A DNA stretch of 46,653 bases, taken from an uncultured Eubacteriales bacterium (lineage in GTDB: Bacteria; Bacillota; Clostridia; Tissierellales; Peptoniphilaceae). Position 1 is the first letter of the stretch, and each line of letters starts with the position of its first letter. Made by a program: the position numbers and the translations under genes. Below are positions 34,105 through 43,660 of the stretch, piece after piece. The stretch is from NCBI GenBank assembly GCA_900539725.1, contig UQDI01000013.1:1-46653 (forward strand), in the 5' to 3' direction. The notes beneath the pieces were generated by a model. The model was not told the DNA's origin, did not search any database, and worked only from the letters and a program-made list of their open reading frames with translations.

Positions 34105-34680
34105 CTATACTAAGCCAGAGAAGCCCATGAACGCAATAGACATAAGTCCTGCTGCGATTAATGCAAGAGGCATTCCCTTAAGAGGTTCTGGTACATCAAC
34201 AAGTTCTAGTTTTTCTCTTAATGATGAAAGTAGTATTAGTGCTAAACCAAAACCTAGTGATGCGCCAATAGCGTTTGTTATTACTTCAAAGATGTTGTAT
34301 TCACTTTGTATGTTAAGTATTGCAACACCTAGTACCATACAGTTTGTTGTAATAAGTGGTAGGAAAACACCCATCGCTCCATAAAGAGCTGGAGAAATTT
34401 TCTTTATAACCATTTCAACAAATTGTACTAGTGATGCTATGATAAGTATAAAAACTATTGTTTGTAAATATCCTAAATTAAATGGATCTAATAATAATTT
34501 TTGTACATAATAAGTAATGATTGAAGCAAGTGTTACTACGAATGTAACGGCTACACTCATACCTGTCGCTGTTTCTACTTTACTTGAAACACCTAAAAAC
34601 GGACAAATTCCTAAGAATTGAGCGAAAACGTAGTTGTTTACAAAGATTGTAGAAATCAAAATCTTAAATATTGTTCCCAT
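34105..34680 (-). CDS. rnfA: Rnf complex subunit A
   Basis: A polytopic membrane subunit (191 residues, six membrane segments) paired with RnfE; the two coordinate a membrane-embedded Fe-S centre through cysteines. The signature VNNYVFAQFLGICPFLGVSS and ITTNCMVLGVAI are present. Its ATG directly abuts the rnfE stop, and its GGAGG ribosome binding site lies inside the last rnfE codons, so the homologous subunits A and E are translated together. Confidence 0.97.
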   Translation of the reverse strand: MGTIFKILISTIFVNNYVFAQFLGICPFLGVSSKVETATGMSVAVTFVVTLASIITYYVQKLLLDPFNLGYLQTIVFILIIASLVQFVEMVIKKISPALYGAMGVFLPLITTNCMVLGVAILNIQSEYNIFEVITNAIGASLGFGLALILLSSLREKLELVDVPEPLKGMPLALIAAGLMSIAFMGFSGLV

Positions 34681-35274
34681 CTAGTTTTCCTCCTTCTTCT
34701 TTTTCAATAAGTATATGTTAAAGATTGCTACAAATATACCTAGAACAATGAATGCTCCTGGAGGTAGTACGAATAGAGAAGCTCCATGGAATATTTGATT
34801 ACCCCATATAGAACCTGCGCCTATTAACTCTCTAACAAAACCTAATGCACATATTGCAATAGCATAACCTAAGCCCGATGCTAAGCCGTCAATTATCGAG
34901 TAAAAAACATTGTTCTTTGATGCAAAGCTTTCAGCTCTAGCAAGTATCATACAGTTTACTACTATAAGTGGGATAAACAAGCCCAATTGCTTGTACATAT
35001 CTGGTAAATATGCATGCAATACTAAGTCAATGATAGTAACAAATGTTGCTATGATAACTATATATATAGGTATTCTTATCTTTGAAGGTATTACCTTTCT
35101 TAATAAGGATATGAAAAAGTTCGAAAGAATTGTAACTATTAAAACTGCAGCTGCCATTGTAACTGAGTTTTTTAGAGTACTAGAGATGGCAAGTACTGAG
35201 CATAGACCAACTAATTGTGATAATATTGTATTATTATCAATCATACCGTTTTTAAATATTTTTGATATTTTCAT
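34681..35274 (-). CDS. rnfE: Rnf complex subunit E
   Basis: A 197-residue, six-helix membrane subunit homologous to RnfA. It is identified by NNTILSQLVGLCSVLAISST and IPLIVVNCMILARAESFASK, where conserved cysteines match the RnfA pair. The C terminus is basic and acidic (KKKKEEN). AGAGGTG precedes the ATG. It lies 9 bases after rnfG. Confidence 0.97.
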   Translation of the reverse strand: MKISKIFKNGMIDNNTILSQLVGLCSVLAISSTLKNSVTMAAAVLIVTILSNFFISLLRKVIPSKIRIPIYIVIIATFVTIIDLVLHAYLPDMYKQLGLFIPLIVVNCMILARAESFASKNNVFYSIIDGLASGLGYAIAICALGFVRELIGAGSIWGNQIFHGASLFVLPPGAFIVLGIFVAIFNIYLLKKKKEEN

Positions 35275-35283
35275 CTCGCACCT

Positions 35284-35847
35284 CTACTTTAACTTACTCA
35301 AAGTGTCAATTGCTTGATTAACAGCTTCTACAGTTGCTCTTGAAGAAATTGTTGAGCCTGATATAGCTTGTATCTCTTCTCCAGAAGCGCTCTTTGATAA
35401 AACTAGTTCTTTGCTTGCATCTTTATCACCAAATTGATCTTTAAACTCATCATGTTCGATTCTATCTCCTAGTGATGGTGTTTCTTTGTGTGATAAAACA
35501 AGTATCTTTGTAATTTTATCTTCTGCAATGCCTGTTAATATAACAACGTCTCCGCCATAACCTGATCCAGCAGTTTTGAATGTGTATCCTATAACTGAAC
35601 CATCTTTTTTCGCTTCGTATATATCTTGAATCTTTTTATTTTCACTCTTTAAGCTTTCAAGTTTTGCTGCATCAAGCTGATCAAAGCTATCAGCATCTGG
35701 AATTAATTCTTTGAAAGCAGCTTGAGTTTCTTCATATTCCCTTTGGTCTATGATAGGCTTAGTCAAGCTGTTTGTGTAAGATAAAACTCCGCCAGAGAAA
35801 GCTGCAATGATGAATAATATTAAACCAAGTTTTAATGTTTCTTTCAT
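35284..35847 (-). CDS. rnfG: Rnf complex subunit G (covalent FMN protein)
   Basis: A 187-residue protein with one N-terminal membrane anchor (LGLILFIIAAFSGGVLSY) and an extracytoplasmic FMN-binding domain. The flavinylation motif is SGSTISS (163-169), with T166 the predicted attachment residue. SGYGGDVVILTGI and SHKETPSLGDRI are typical. FMN attachment needs an ApbE transferase, not found in this window. The start overlaps the rnfD stop by 4 bases (ATGA). Confidence 0.96.
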   Translation of the reverse strand: MKETLKLGLILFIIAAFSGGVLSYTNSLTKPIIDQREYEETQAAFKELIPDADSFDQLDAAKLESLKSENKKIQDIYEAKKDGSVIGYTFKTAGSGYGGDVVILTGIAEDKITKILVLSHKETPSLGDRIEHDEFKDQFGDKDASKELVLSKSASGEEIQAISGSTISSRATVEAVNQAIDTLSKLK

Positions 35848-36800
35848 TTGCTCTTAACCTCCCCAAATACCTTAGGTGTAGTTAATGACTCGATTAATGG
35901 TGTTGCAGTGTTCATAAGTATGATTGCATATGAAACACCTTCTGCCATACCGCCATATATTCTGATTATAGCAGTGATTAGACCGCAGCCTATAGCAAAT
36001 ATGATTCTACCATTAGGTGTTACAGGACATGTAACGAAGTCTGTTGCCATGAAGAAGGCTCCTAGTATAAGTCCTCCACCAAGTATATGGTATGGCAATA
36101 AGCTTATGTCGACACCAAATGCTAGTAATAATATTGCTGTAGTTAAAATATATAAGCAAGGTATTTTCCAATCAATAACTTTCTTTACTATTAAGTAGAT
36201 TCCGCCAAGAATCAATAGTATAGAACATGTTTCACCTATAACTCCACCGATGTTACCAATTGCCATGTCCATAAGTGATGGCAATTCAGCTGTTGTACCT
36301 GCCTTCATTAGTTGAAGTGGTGTAGCTGATGCTACTCCGTCAGGTGTGATGTAATTAGTTATAAGTCCTGGCCAAGATGCCATGATAGCAGCTCTTGCTC
36401 CAAGTGCTGGGTTCATAAAGTTTGAACCGATTCCACCGAAGATTTGTTTTACTATGCATATAGCAAAGAAACCGCCAAATACTGGCATCCACCATGGTGC
36501 ACTTGCTGGTAAGTTAAATGCTAATAAAATTCCTGTGATTACAGCTGATAAATCGCTAACTGTAACTTTCTTTTTAAATAGCTTTTGCATAAGTACTTCT
36601 GCTACAACGCATGAAGCTACTGATACTACTGTTAGCATTAAAGCGTTCATACCGAAAAAGTAGATACTTGCTGCTAAAGCTGGTAGTAATGCTATGATAA
36701 CGTCTAGCATCATCTTTTGAGTAGTATCCTTAGAACGCAAATATGGAGCTAAGCTTACTCTGTAAAGCTTTTCTTCTTGTAAATTTTTATTTGTTTCCAT
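35844..36800 (-). CDS. rnfD: Rnf complex subunit D (covalent FMN membrane protein)
   Basis: A 318-residue polytopic membrane subunit (about nine or ten helices). Conserved segments include IFGGIGSNFMNPALGARAAI and the flavinylation motif SATPLQ, with T160 the predicted FMN attachment residue. DFVTCPVTPNGRIIFAIGCG lies near the C terminus. RnfD with RnfG carries electrons across the membrane. AGGAGG precedes the ATG. It is 9 bases after rnfC. Confidence 0.97.
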   Translation of the reverse strand: METNKNLQEEKLYRVSLAPYLRSKDTTQKMMLDVIIALLPALAASIYFFGMNALMLTVVSVASCVVAEVLMQKLFKKKVTVSDLSAVITGILLAFNLPASAPWWMPVFGGFFAICIVKQIFGGIGSNFMNPALGARAAIMASWPGLITNYITPDGVASATPLQLMKAGTTAELPSLMDMAIGNIGGVIGETCSILLILGGIYLIVKKVIDWKIPCLYILTTAILLLAFGVDISLLPYHILGGGLILGAFFMATDFVTCPVTPNGRIIFAIGCGLITAIIRIYGGMAEGVSYAIILMNTATPLIESLTTPKVFGEVKSK

Positions 36801-36809
36801 ATTTCCCTC

Positions 36810-38165
36810 CTATCTAGATCTTCTTAGAGATTGTTTTATCTCTCTCTTTGCTACTGAAATTCTTTCAGCTAAGAATCTCTTTGCAGGACAAACATATGAA
36901 CAAGATCCGCATACAATACAGCTTTGAGCGTTGTATTTGTCGCACATCTTAAGGTTGCCTAGCTCTTGATATCTTGAAATATAAAGTGGCATTAAGTGTA
37001 CTGGACAAGCTTCTACGCACTTACCGCATTTTATGCATTGGCTTTCTTCTTCATCTTTGTAGTCGTTATCAGTTAATAGGATTATACCTGATGTATTCTT
37101 TGATATAGGTGTATCTAATGAATATTGAGCAACACCTGTCATTGGTCCACCAACAATAACTTTTGTAACATCGCCATTAAAACCGCCAGCTTGTTCAACT
37201 AGATCTCTAATAGATGTTCCAACATATGCGTTGATGTTCTTAGGTGTTTTTACTCCGTTACCTGTAACTGTAACTACTCTCTTATGTGATACGTGACCAA
37301 ATGTTACTGCATCGTAGATAGCTACGAAGGTACCAACATTACTTACAAATGTATTAACATTCTTAGTTCTTCCTCCTTGAGGAACTTTTCTACCTAAGAT
37401 AGAGTCAACCATTCTATAAGCGTCCCCTTGAGGGAATTTAGTTTTAAGTACTGCTACTTTGATGAACTTGTCATCTTTTAATTTTTCTTCTAGTAGGTCA
37501 ATAGCGTCTTGTTTATTATCTTCAATTCCTATGTAAGCACTGCTAACATTAAGATATTTCATAACTATCCTAAGGCCGCCTATCATTCTGTCTGAATATT
37601 CAAGCATCATTCTGTGGTCACATGTCAAGAACGGCTCGCATTCAGCAGCATTGATGATTATAGTGTCTATGGTGCCATCATCAGACGATTGTAATTTTGC
37701 AAATGATGGGAACGCTCCTCCACCCATGCCTATAATTCCTGCTTCTTTAATTAGTTCGATGATTTTTTCTTTAGATAAGTTTCTAAAGTCACCGTAACCT
37801 TCCATTAAAAGTTCACTACTGTTTGGATTGCCTAGAGCTTCTAATTCTTCATCACTTGCTTTTTCAATAGTGATTGAATTAACTAACCAACCTCCTGTAG
37901 TGTAAACTTTGCCAATATCTCTAACTATACCAGAAATACTTGCATGAACAGGAGCAAATAAAGATGCATCGCTATCACCAATCTTTTGGCCTTCTCTAAC
38001 GAAGTCGCCTTTTTTAACAAGCGTCGTACATTCAGCACCAACGTGTTGATTTAGTGGTATAACAACTTTAGTAGGCTCTTTTTGCTCTTCAATAGCTTGT
38101 TTTTCTGATAATTCCTTATACTCAGGCATATGAACGCCTCCAGTAAAGGTTTTAAGTATTGACAT
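36810..38165 (-). CDS. rnfC: Rnf complex subunit C (NADH/flavin-binding)
   Basis: A peripheral subunit of 451 residues that exchanges electrons with NAD. The N-terminal barrel-sandwich domain (GGVHMPEYKELSEKQ, PLNQHVGAECTTLVKKGDFV) is followed by the FMN/NADH-binding domain (IGMGGGAFPSFAKL, INAAECEPFLTCDHRMM). Two 4Fe-4S motifs, CIKCGKCVEACP and CIVCGSCSYVCP, come last. The start is the ATG at 38165, with GGGGTGA 5 bases upstream; six codons of the longer frame were dropped. It is first in the C-D-G-E-A-B operon and has its own promoter. Confidence 0.97.
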   Translation of the reverse strand: MSILKTFTGGVHMPEYKELSEKQAIEEQKEPTKVVIPLNQHVGAECTTLVKKGDFVREGQKIGDSDASLFAPVHASISGIVRDIGKVYTTGGWLVNSITIEKASDEELEALGNPNSSELLMEGYGDFRNLSKEKIIELIKEAGIIGMGGGAFPSFAKLQSSDDGTIDTIIINAAECEPFLTCDHRMMLEYSDRMIGGLRIVMKYLNVSSAYIGIEDNKQDAIDLLEEKLKDDKFIKVAVLKTKFPQGDAYRMVDSILGRKVPQGGRTKNVNTFVSNVGTFVAIYDAVTFGHVSHKRVVTVTGNGVKTPKNINAYVGTSIRDLVEQAGGFNGDVTKVIVGGPMTGVAQYSLDTPISKNTSGIILLTDNDYKDEEESQCIKCGKCVEACPVHLMPLYISRYQELGNLKMCDKYNAQSCIVCGSCSYVCPAKRFLAERISVAKREIKQSLRRSR

Positions 38166-38191
38166 AAAATCACCCCATTTCACAAATAAAT

Positions 38192-38220
38192 ATTATAACA
38201 TTAAATTCGAATAATATCAA
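38192..38220 (-). promoter_or_regulatory. rnf operon promoter
   Basis: Minus-strand TTGATA (38215-38220), 17-base spacer, TATAAT (38192-38197). The -35 overlaps the stop codon of the upstream gene. Confidence 0.8.
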
Positions 38221-39758
38221 GACTTTGCGCTCACAATAATTAAATCTTTTATCTTCGAATAAAGGTTTTGAAAATTAATCTTGCCATCAAATATCATATT
38301 CTCTTTAAATATTAAAGCATTCTTCTCATAACCAAGTGGTATATATATCTTCTCGTCTTGAAGATAGTTGTTTAATTCTTTGTATTCTACCTTATTAGTA
38401 TATAGCCTGTTAATTAATTCTTCATATCTATCGTCAGCGTAGCCCATAAAGTTATTAGCGGACCTATTTGAAAACATATAGCTTAGATCAAAGGCGTTGT
38501 TAACTAGGTACTCACCCACATAGATGTCATAGTTCTCATTAAAGCTAATCTCGCTCGCATCCTTTGCAAGCATCTCTACTTTAAAACCAGCATTGTCAAG
38601 CTGTGTGTAAATAATATTTGCAATCGCTCTTTTCTTCGCGTCATTTTTATTATATAGTATGCTTAGCTTAATAAGCTTATTATTTTCATCGACGTACTGA
38701 TGATTTTCGTTCTTCTTTATACTTAGCTTAGATAGATCCTCTTTTTCTTTTATATCGTGAAGACCAAAAATTGATTCTTCAGGATAAAAGCCTTGGCATA
38801 AAGCTAAATTGCTTGAGAAAACCTCTTTATTGATCAGTTCCTTATTTATGCTAGCTTCAACTAGCTTTCTTAAGTCAATTGATGGCTTCTTCTTATGGTT
38901 AAAGCCAATATAATAAAGCTTATTCGATGGAAATTCGATTACAGAATACTTTGAGCTGTTTAAAAATGCTGAGTAATTTGAATCAAAAGCCGTATATATA
39001 TCAAGCTTACCCGTTTCGAATATGCCCTCAATATTAGCAGGGTTCTCTATAACTATGCCTGTAACTGTGTCAATGGATGCTTGACCATTGAAATAAGACT
39101 TGTTTTTCTCTAAGATAAGCAATTTATTGTTTTCATATGACTTAAATTTGAATGGTCCTGTGCCATTAGGCGTGTAATTGTTGTAGTCATCTGTTGCTGA
39201 TATGATAGGAAAAGTTAATTTATACAAATTATTTTGACTTGCACTTGCAAATTTAACTTCTACACTATTATTATCAAGTCTATTGATAGTAAAATTTGCT
39301 GATCCATTAAAAATTTTATTTCCTTCATCATTTATCAAATTATAATAAAAGGACCTATCCTTATTATTTAAGATATAATTATATGAAAAGATAACATCAT
39401 CCGCGCTTAAAACTTTGCCGTTATGAAATTTAACGCCCTCTCTTAACTTGATTCTATAAGTCCTCTCATCTACTTTTTCTACTGAGCTTGCTAGCAGATT
39501 GTTTAATGAAGAATCATCATTGATCTCTAAAAGGCTTGAGTAAATAAGGTCTTTAAAGTAATAATAGTATAGGTTGTCATTAAGTATAGGATTAAATGTC
39601 TTAAATGGTGTTAAAGGCAGATTGATATTGCCCCCTTGTGACACTAGATAAGCTTCACTCGCCTCGTTTTGTGCGCCTTCATTATCATCAGTTTTCTTGC
39701 AAGAAATTAGACTTAAGCAAAGCACTAATACTAATATTAATAATATTTTCTTCTTCAT
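38217..39758 (-). CDS. Family 5 extracellular solute-binding lipoprotein
   Basis: A 513-residue lipoprotein: a type II signal peptide ends in LISC, so Cys20 would be lipidated by Lgt. The mature part matches the SBP family 5 (oligopeptide/nickel) fold, with RTYRIKLREGVKFHNGKVLS and ADDVIFSYNYILNN as the family signature. The later GTGPFKFKSYENNKLLILEK segment is also typical. No permease or ATPase genes adjoin it, so the transporter is elsewhere or the protein acts alone. It overlaps slt by 4 bases (ATGA). The ligand cannot be read from the sequence. Confidence 0.9.
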   Translation of the reverse strand: MKKKILLILVLVLCLSLISCKKTDDNEGAQNEASEAYLVSQGGNINLPLTPFKTFNPILNDNLYYYYFKDLIYSSLLEINDDSSLNNLLASSVEKVDERTYRIKLREGVKFHNGKVLSADDVIFSYNYILNNKDRSFYYNLINDEGNKIFNGSANFTINRLDNNSVEVKFASASQNNLYKLTFPIISATDDYNNYTPNGTGPFKFKSYENNKLLILEKNKSYFNGQASIDTVTGIVIENPANIEGIFETGKLDIYTAFDSNYSAFLNSSKYSVIEFPSNKLYYIGFNHKKKPSIDLRKLVEASINKELINKEVFSSNLALCQGFYPEESIFGLHDIKEKEDLSKLSIKKNENHQYVDENNKLIKLSILYNKNDAKKRAIANIIYTQLDNAGFKVEMLAKDASEISFNENYDIYVGEYLVNNAFDLSYMFSNRSANNFMGYADDRYEELINRLYTNKVEYKELNNYLQDEKIYIPLGYEKNALIFKENMIFDGKINFQNLYSKIKDLIIVSAKS

Positions 39759-40330
39759 TTGCTAAAATCCTCCAAGATACTTGAAAGCCCATCTAGAAAA
39801 ATTCCGTACTTATCCATAAAGTTAATGATATTTCTCGTTAATTTAATTTCTCTAACATATTTCCTTGTCTCTTCGAAATCTACATAATTTTCCATTTCTT
39901 TTTTATTGTAGCCTTCGGCATTGATCCAGCGCTTAGCATTTTCAGGGCCAGCGTTGTATGCTAGGAGCGCATGCTCTTCATCTGTGTCCATGACCTTCAT
40001 TAAGTATGACAAATAATATGTCCCTAGCCTTATATTGTTATCAGCAGCCTCTATCCTGTAATCGTCTATGTTTAGCTTGTCCATAAGCCACATGGCTGTC
40101 GATGGCATAAGCTGCATAAGACCTATAGCACCTTTTGATGAAACCGCCGTCTCCTTAAAGCGTGACTCCTTAAATATAACCGCCTTGACAAGAGATTTAT
40201 CAACGCCGTATTCAGTCGAATACTTTTCTATGATATCATCATACTTTCTAGGTATAAAATGTAGATAAACTAGTTCAATAACAAAAATTATTAAGAATAG
40301 TTTTATTAAAAATTTAATTAGCTTCTTCAT
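39755..40330 (-). CDS. Lytic transglycosylase (Slt-type domain)
   Basis: A 191-residue membrane-anchored muramidase. One N-terminal helix (about 5-24) precedes an SLT domain with the catalytic Glu55 in FKESRF. The GAIGLMQLMPSTAMWL motif and ALLAYNAGPENAKRWI follow. It cleaves peptidoglycan glycan strands with 1,6-anhydro ring formation. GGAGAG lies 7 bases before the ATG, inside the end of coaE (17-base overlap). The coaE-slt arrangement is common in Clostridia-type genomes. Confidence 0.93.
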   Translation of the reverse strand: MKKLIKFLIKLFLIIFVIELVYLHFIPRKYDDIIEKYSTEYGVDKSLVKAVIFKESRFKETAVSSKGAIGLMQLMPSTAMWLMDKLNIDDYRIEAADNNIRLGTYYLSYLMKVMDTDEEHALLAYNAGPENAKRWINAEGYNKKEMENYVDFEETRKYVREIKLTRNIINFMDKYGIFLDGLSSILEDFSK

Positions 40331-40913
40331 TTATTCTCTCCAAAGTTTTCAAGACCTCTTTTTTTAGCTTAAAATGAGTAGAATTGTTCACTATAATGTA
40401 ATCAGCTAATTTAGCCTTCTCATCATTCGTAACGCGCGTGTCTATCCTTGACACAGCCTCTTCTTTAGCAATTTTGTTTCTATTCATAAGTCTTTCAACT
40501 TGTATATCTTTATCAATATCTACAAAGATAATGCCTTTTATCTCAATATTTGCATCAATAAAATATTTTTGCGCTTCAAAAAATAGCGGCACTTCAATAA
40601 AATTAATGCCATCTACAAGCATATCTTTGATTTTTTTATAAACAAGAGGATGCACAAAGGCTTCCACCTTTTCTTTAAAGGCAGCATCTGTAAATATAGC
40701 GCATCTAATCTTGTCTTTATCAAGCTTTAAGCCATCGGCAAAATATTCTTCACCTAGTAGCTCTTTAAAGCTCTTTAAAAATTCTTCATCCTTATATAGC
40801 TCCTTCACAACATCATCCGCGCTGATCGTCATGTATCCTTCATCAGCAATGATTTGTAATACAGATGACTTTCCTGAAGCAATGGAGCCAGTCAAAATAT
40901 AATTATTTTGCAT
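40314..40913 (-). CDS. coaE: Dephospho-CoA kinase
   Basis: This enzyme performs the last step of CoA synthesis, phosphorylating the 3'-hydroxyl of dephospho-CoA. The 199-residue product has the P-loop GSIASGKSS (9-17), the SADDVVKELY segment, FIEVPLFFEA and IDTRVTNDEK of the CoaE family. The ATG at 40913 overlaps the polA stop by 11 bases; a TTG ten codons upstream gives no family match. No strong ribosome binding site is seen, so it probably depends on coupling to polA translation. Confidence 0.95.
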   Translation of the reverse strand: MQNNYILTGSIASGKSSVLQIIADEGYMTISADDVVKELYKDEEFLKSFKELLGEEYFADGLKLDKDKIRCAIFTDAAFKEKVEAFVHPLVYKKIKDMLVDGINFIEVPLFFEAQKYFIDANIEIKGIIFVDIDKDIQVERLMNRNKIAKEEAVSRIDTRVTNDEKAKLADYIIVNNSTHFKLKKEVLKTLERINEEAN

Positions 40914-43527
40914 CGTACCAATTATCCGCTTGATTGATATCAACTTTTAGATCCATATCAAGGCCATCAATATTTTCCATTAGATCCTTGATTATGTCTT
41001 TAACTCTATCCGATTCTTTTTTCTTTACTTCAACAACGATTTCGTCGTGAACAGTTACAATTATATGAGCATCTATATCTTCTTCTCTAAATTTATTGAA
41101 TATCTTAACTATGGCAATCTTAATTATGTCCGCACTAGTGCCTTGTATAGGCATATTAAGCGCAACTCTCTCGCCAAAAGCTCTTATATTGTAATTTGAA
41201 TTTTGAAGCTCTGGTATATTTCTTCTTCTATTGAAAAGCGTCTTTACATAGCCATCTTCTTTAGCTTTTTCTACCACGTCATTCATATACTTGTGAACGC
41301 CTGAGAACTTTTCAAAGTAATTATCGATGTATTCTTTTGCTTCTTTTCTTGAAATCCCTAAGTCTTGTGACAATGAATAGTCGCTTATACCATAAACAAT
41401 GCCGAAGTTAACAGCCTTTGCTCTACTTCTGTGCTCACTATCAACCTCGTCAAATGGAATACCAAAGACCTCCGAAGCTGTCTTTCTGTGTATATCTAAG
41501 CCCTCTTCAAAAGCATGAAGCATCTTTTCATCATTGGCAATGTAGGCAAGTATCCTTAGCTCGATTTGTGAGTAGTCGCTATCAAGCAGTGTGTAGCCGT
41601 CCTCGCTCACAAAGGCTTTTCTAATCTTTCTACCAGCCTCAGTCCTTATAGGAATGTTTTGAAGGTTTGGATCTTGCGATGAAATCCTTCCAGTAGCTGT
41701 ATTTGTTTGATTAAAGTAGGAGTGTATCCTGCCAGTCTCGTCAATTAGGTCCTTAAGACTGTCAATATATGTTGATTTAAGCTTTTGATAAGTTCTGTAC
41801 TCTACGATTTGATCCGCAATTGGATGCTTATTTGAAAGCTTCTCCAAAACCTCAGCATCAGTCGAATAGCCTGTCTTAGTCTTTTTGATAGGCTTAATGC
41901 CAAGCTTATCAAATAGTATTTCACTTAGCTTCTTAGGTGAATTTACATTAAATTCTTCACCTGCAAGGCTAAATATAATTCTTTCCTTTTCCTTAATAAA
42001 TTCGTCGTATTCCTCTCCAAGCCTTATCAATTCATCTCTATCAACCTTAAAGCCTGTAAATTCCATATCTGCCAAAGCTTCACTAAGCGGAAGCTCTATA
42101 TCGTAGAAAAGAGTTTTTTCGTCTAGATTGTCAATCTTTTCCTTTAATATTGGATAAACATCTTTTATAGTCTTTATCTCATTACTTAAGACTTCGCTTG
42201 CCACATCCATGTCAATTGCTGAAACCACTTTAGTCCTAATTTTTTCCTTCTTATATATATCGTCAAATGAATTTATTTGTCTTTGCAAATAGTCCATAGC
42301 CATGTTTTGTATGCTATAGTTTGACTTGTTTGAATCAATTAAATAGTAGGCGATGGCTGTGTCAAAGGCAAAATTTTTAATCGATATACCTTCTTTTTGC
42401 GCTAAGACATAAGCCTTTTTGATATCGTGTGAAATCTTTTTAATATTTTCATCTTCTAAAATATTTTTAATGCAAGATAAATTATCAGTTTTAATAATAT
42501 AAATTTTGTCTAGAATAAAACTAATATATAAAATATCTGAAGTGAAGTATTTATCTGTATCAGTAGTGATGTTAAAGATGAATTCATCCTTTATTTTATC
42601 AAGAGCTTTTAAATTATCTTCATCAAGTATTTCTACTTCTAAATTATTTTCTGCTACTTCAATTTTTTTACTGTCTTCTAAAGAGTTAAGTCTAGAATTT
42701 AGTTCTAATTCTTCAAAAATTTCTCTAAGCGCATCATTGTTAGCATCATTTATTTTATAATCATCGATATCCATAGATATATCAACATCTTTAACTATAG
42801 TCGCAAGCTTTTTAGATAGAAAGGCCATGTCCTTGCCATCTTTTATCCTTTGATTAGTCTTATTGTCTTTAAGCTCGTCAATATGCTCATAAAGATTTTC
42901 TATAGTTCTGTACTCACTAAGTATCTTTAAAGCAGTCTTCTCCCCAATGCCATAAATACCAGGGATATTATCAGATTGATCGCCCATAAGAGCCTTCAAG
43001 TCGATAAATTCGTCGGGGCTTAGTCCATAAACCTCGTCCATCTTTTCTATATTATATGTATCAAACTCACTTACGCCCCTCTTAGTGATGATAACGTCTG
43101 TATCGTCCTTAATTAGCTGTAAGTAGTCCTTGTCACCTGTTATAAGCACTTTCTTAACGTTCTTATCATCAATCATAGTTAAAGTGCCTGCAAGGTCGTC
43201 CGCCTCAAAGCCAGCCTTGTCCAAAACCTTAATGCCCATCTTAGTAAGTATGTCTTTAAGTATTGGGAATTGAACGCTTAGCTCATCAGGAAACTTCATT
43301 CTATTGCCTTTATAATCATCATAGATATCTTTTCTAAAAGTTTTTTCTTTTCTATCAAAGACCACGCAGATGTATTTTGGATCGTAGTCAGCCTTAATCT
43401 TGTCAAGCATGTTTAAAAAGCCATAGATACCGTTAGTAAATATGCCTTTCTTGTTACTCAATAATCTAATTGCATAAAAAGCTCTGTTAAGTAAGCTTGA
43501 ACCGTCTATAATTACAAAATTTTCCAC
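40903..43527 (-). CDS. polA: DNA polymerase I
   Basis: A repair and Okazaki-fragment polymerase of 874 residues. The 5'-nuclease domain (about 1-290) has IIDGSSLLNRAFYAI, ITGDKDYLQLI and GDQSDNIPGIYGIGEKTALK. The middle 3'-5' exonuclease-like domain looks inactive: the expected DxE motif reads FNITTDTDKY. The polymerase domain has motif A DSDYSQIELRILAY, motif B RAKAVNFGIVYGIS and motif C TVHDEIVVE. The GTG at 43527 is preferred because the AGGTGAT ribosome binding site is then 8 bases away. The ATG at 43533 and the GTG at 43536 are too close to it. It is first in polA-coaE-slt-SBP and has a consensus promoter. Confidence 0.96.
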   Translation of the reverse strand: MENFVIIDGSSLLNRAFYAIRLLSNKKGIFTNGIYGFLNMLDKIKADYDPKYICVVFDRKEKTFRKDIYDDYKGNRMKFPDELSVQFPILKDILTKMGIKVLDKAGFEADDLAGTLTMIDDKNVKKVLITGDKDYLQLIKDDTDVIITKRGVSEFDTYNIEKMDEVYGLSPDEFIDLKALMGDQSDNIPGIYGIGEKTALKILSEYRTIENLYEHIDELKDNKTNQRIKDGKDMAFLSKKLATIVKDVDISMDIDDYKINDANNDALREIFEELELNSRLNSLEDSKKIEVAENNLEVEILDEDNLKALDKIKDEFIFNITTDTDKYFTSDILYISFILDKIYIIKTDNLSCIKNILEDENIKKISHDIKKAYVLAQKEGISIKNFAFDTAIAYYLIDSNKSNYSIQNMAMDYLQRQINSFDDIYKKEKIRTKVVSAIDMDVASEVLSNEIKTIKDVYPILKEKIDNLDEKTLFYDIELPLSEALADMEFTGFKVDRDELIRLGEEYDEFIKEKERIIFSLAGEEFNVNSPKKLSEILFDKLGIKPIKKTKTGYSTDAEVLEKLSNKHPIADQIVEYRTYQKLKSTYIDSLKDLIDETGRIHSYFNQTNTATGRISSQDPNLQNIPIRTEAGRKIRKAFVSEDGYTLLDSDYSQIELRILAYIANDEKMLHAFEEGLDIHRKTASEVFGIPFDEVDSEHRSRAKAVNFGIVYGISDYSLSQDLGISRKEAKEYIDNYFEKFSGVHKYMNDVVEKAKEDGYVKTLFNRRRNIPELQNSNYNIRAFGERVALNMPIQGTSADIIKIAIVKIFNKFREEDIDAHIIVTVHDEIVVEVKKKESDRVKDIIKDLMENIDGLDMDLKVDINQADNWYDAK

Positions 43528-43544
43528 TATCATCACCTGCTAAT

Positions 43545-43573
43545 ATCTTAACATTAAATGAGGTATTTGTCAA
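43545..43573 (-). promoter_or_regulatory. polA promoter
   Basis: Minus-strand TTGACA (43568-43573), 17-base spacer, TAAGAT (43545-43550). The leader before the GTG start is short. Confidence 0.85.
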
Positions 43574-43627
43574 TTAATTAGAATCACAAATACATTGATT
43601 TATAAGCTTATTAATACTTGTGAGCAT

Positions 43628-43658
43628 AAAAAAAGAAACGTGCAATAACACGTTTCTT
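43628..43658 (-). terminator. Terminator of tRNA-Lys
   Basis: A 10-bp stem (43633-43642 with 43649-43658) is followed by seven U on the minus strand, 3 bases past the tRNA CCA end. Confidence 0.92.
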
Positions 43659-43660
43659 CG

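Noticed and set aside
40914..40943. TTG start for coaE at 40943
   Set aside because: It would add ten residues in front of a P-loop that normally starts within the first ten residues, and would lie deeper within polA.
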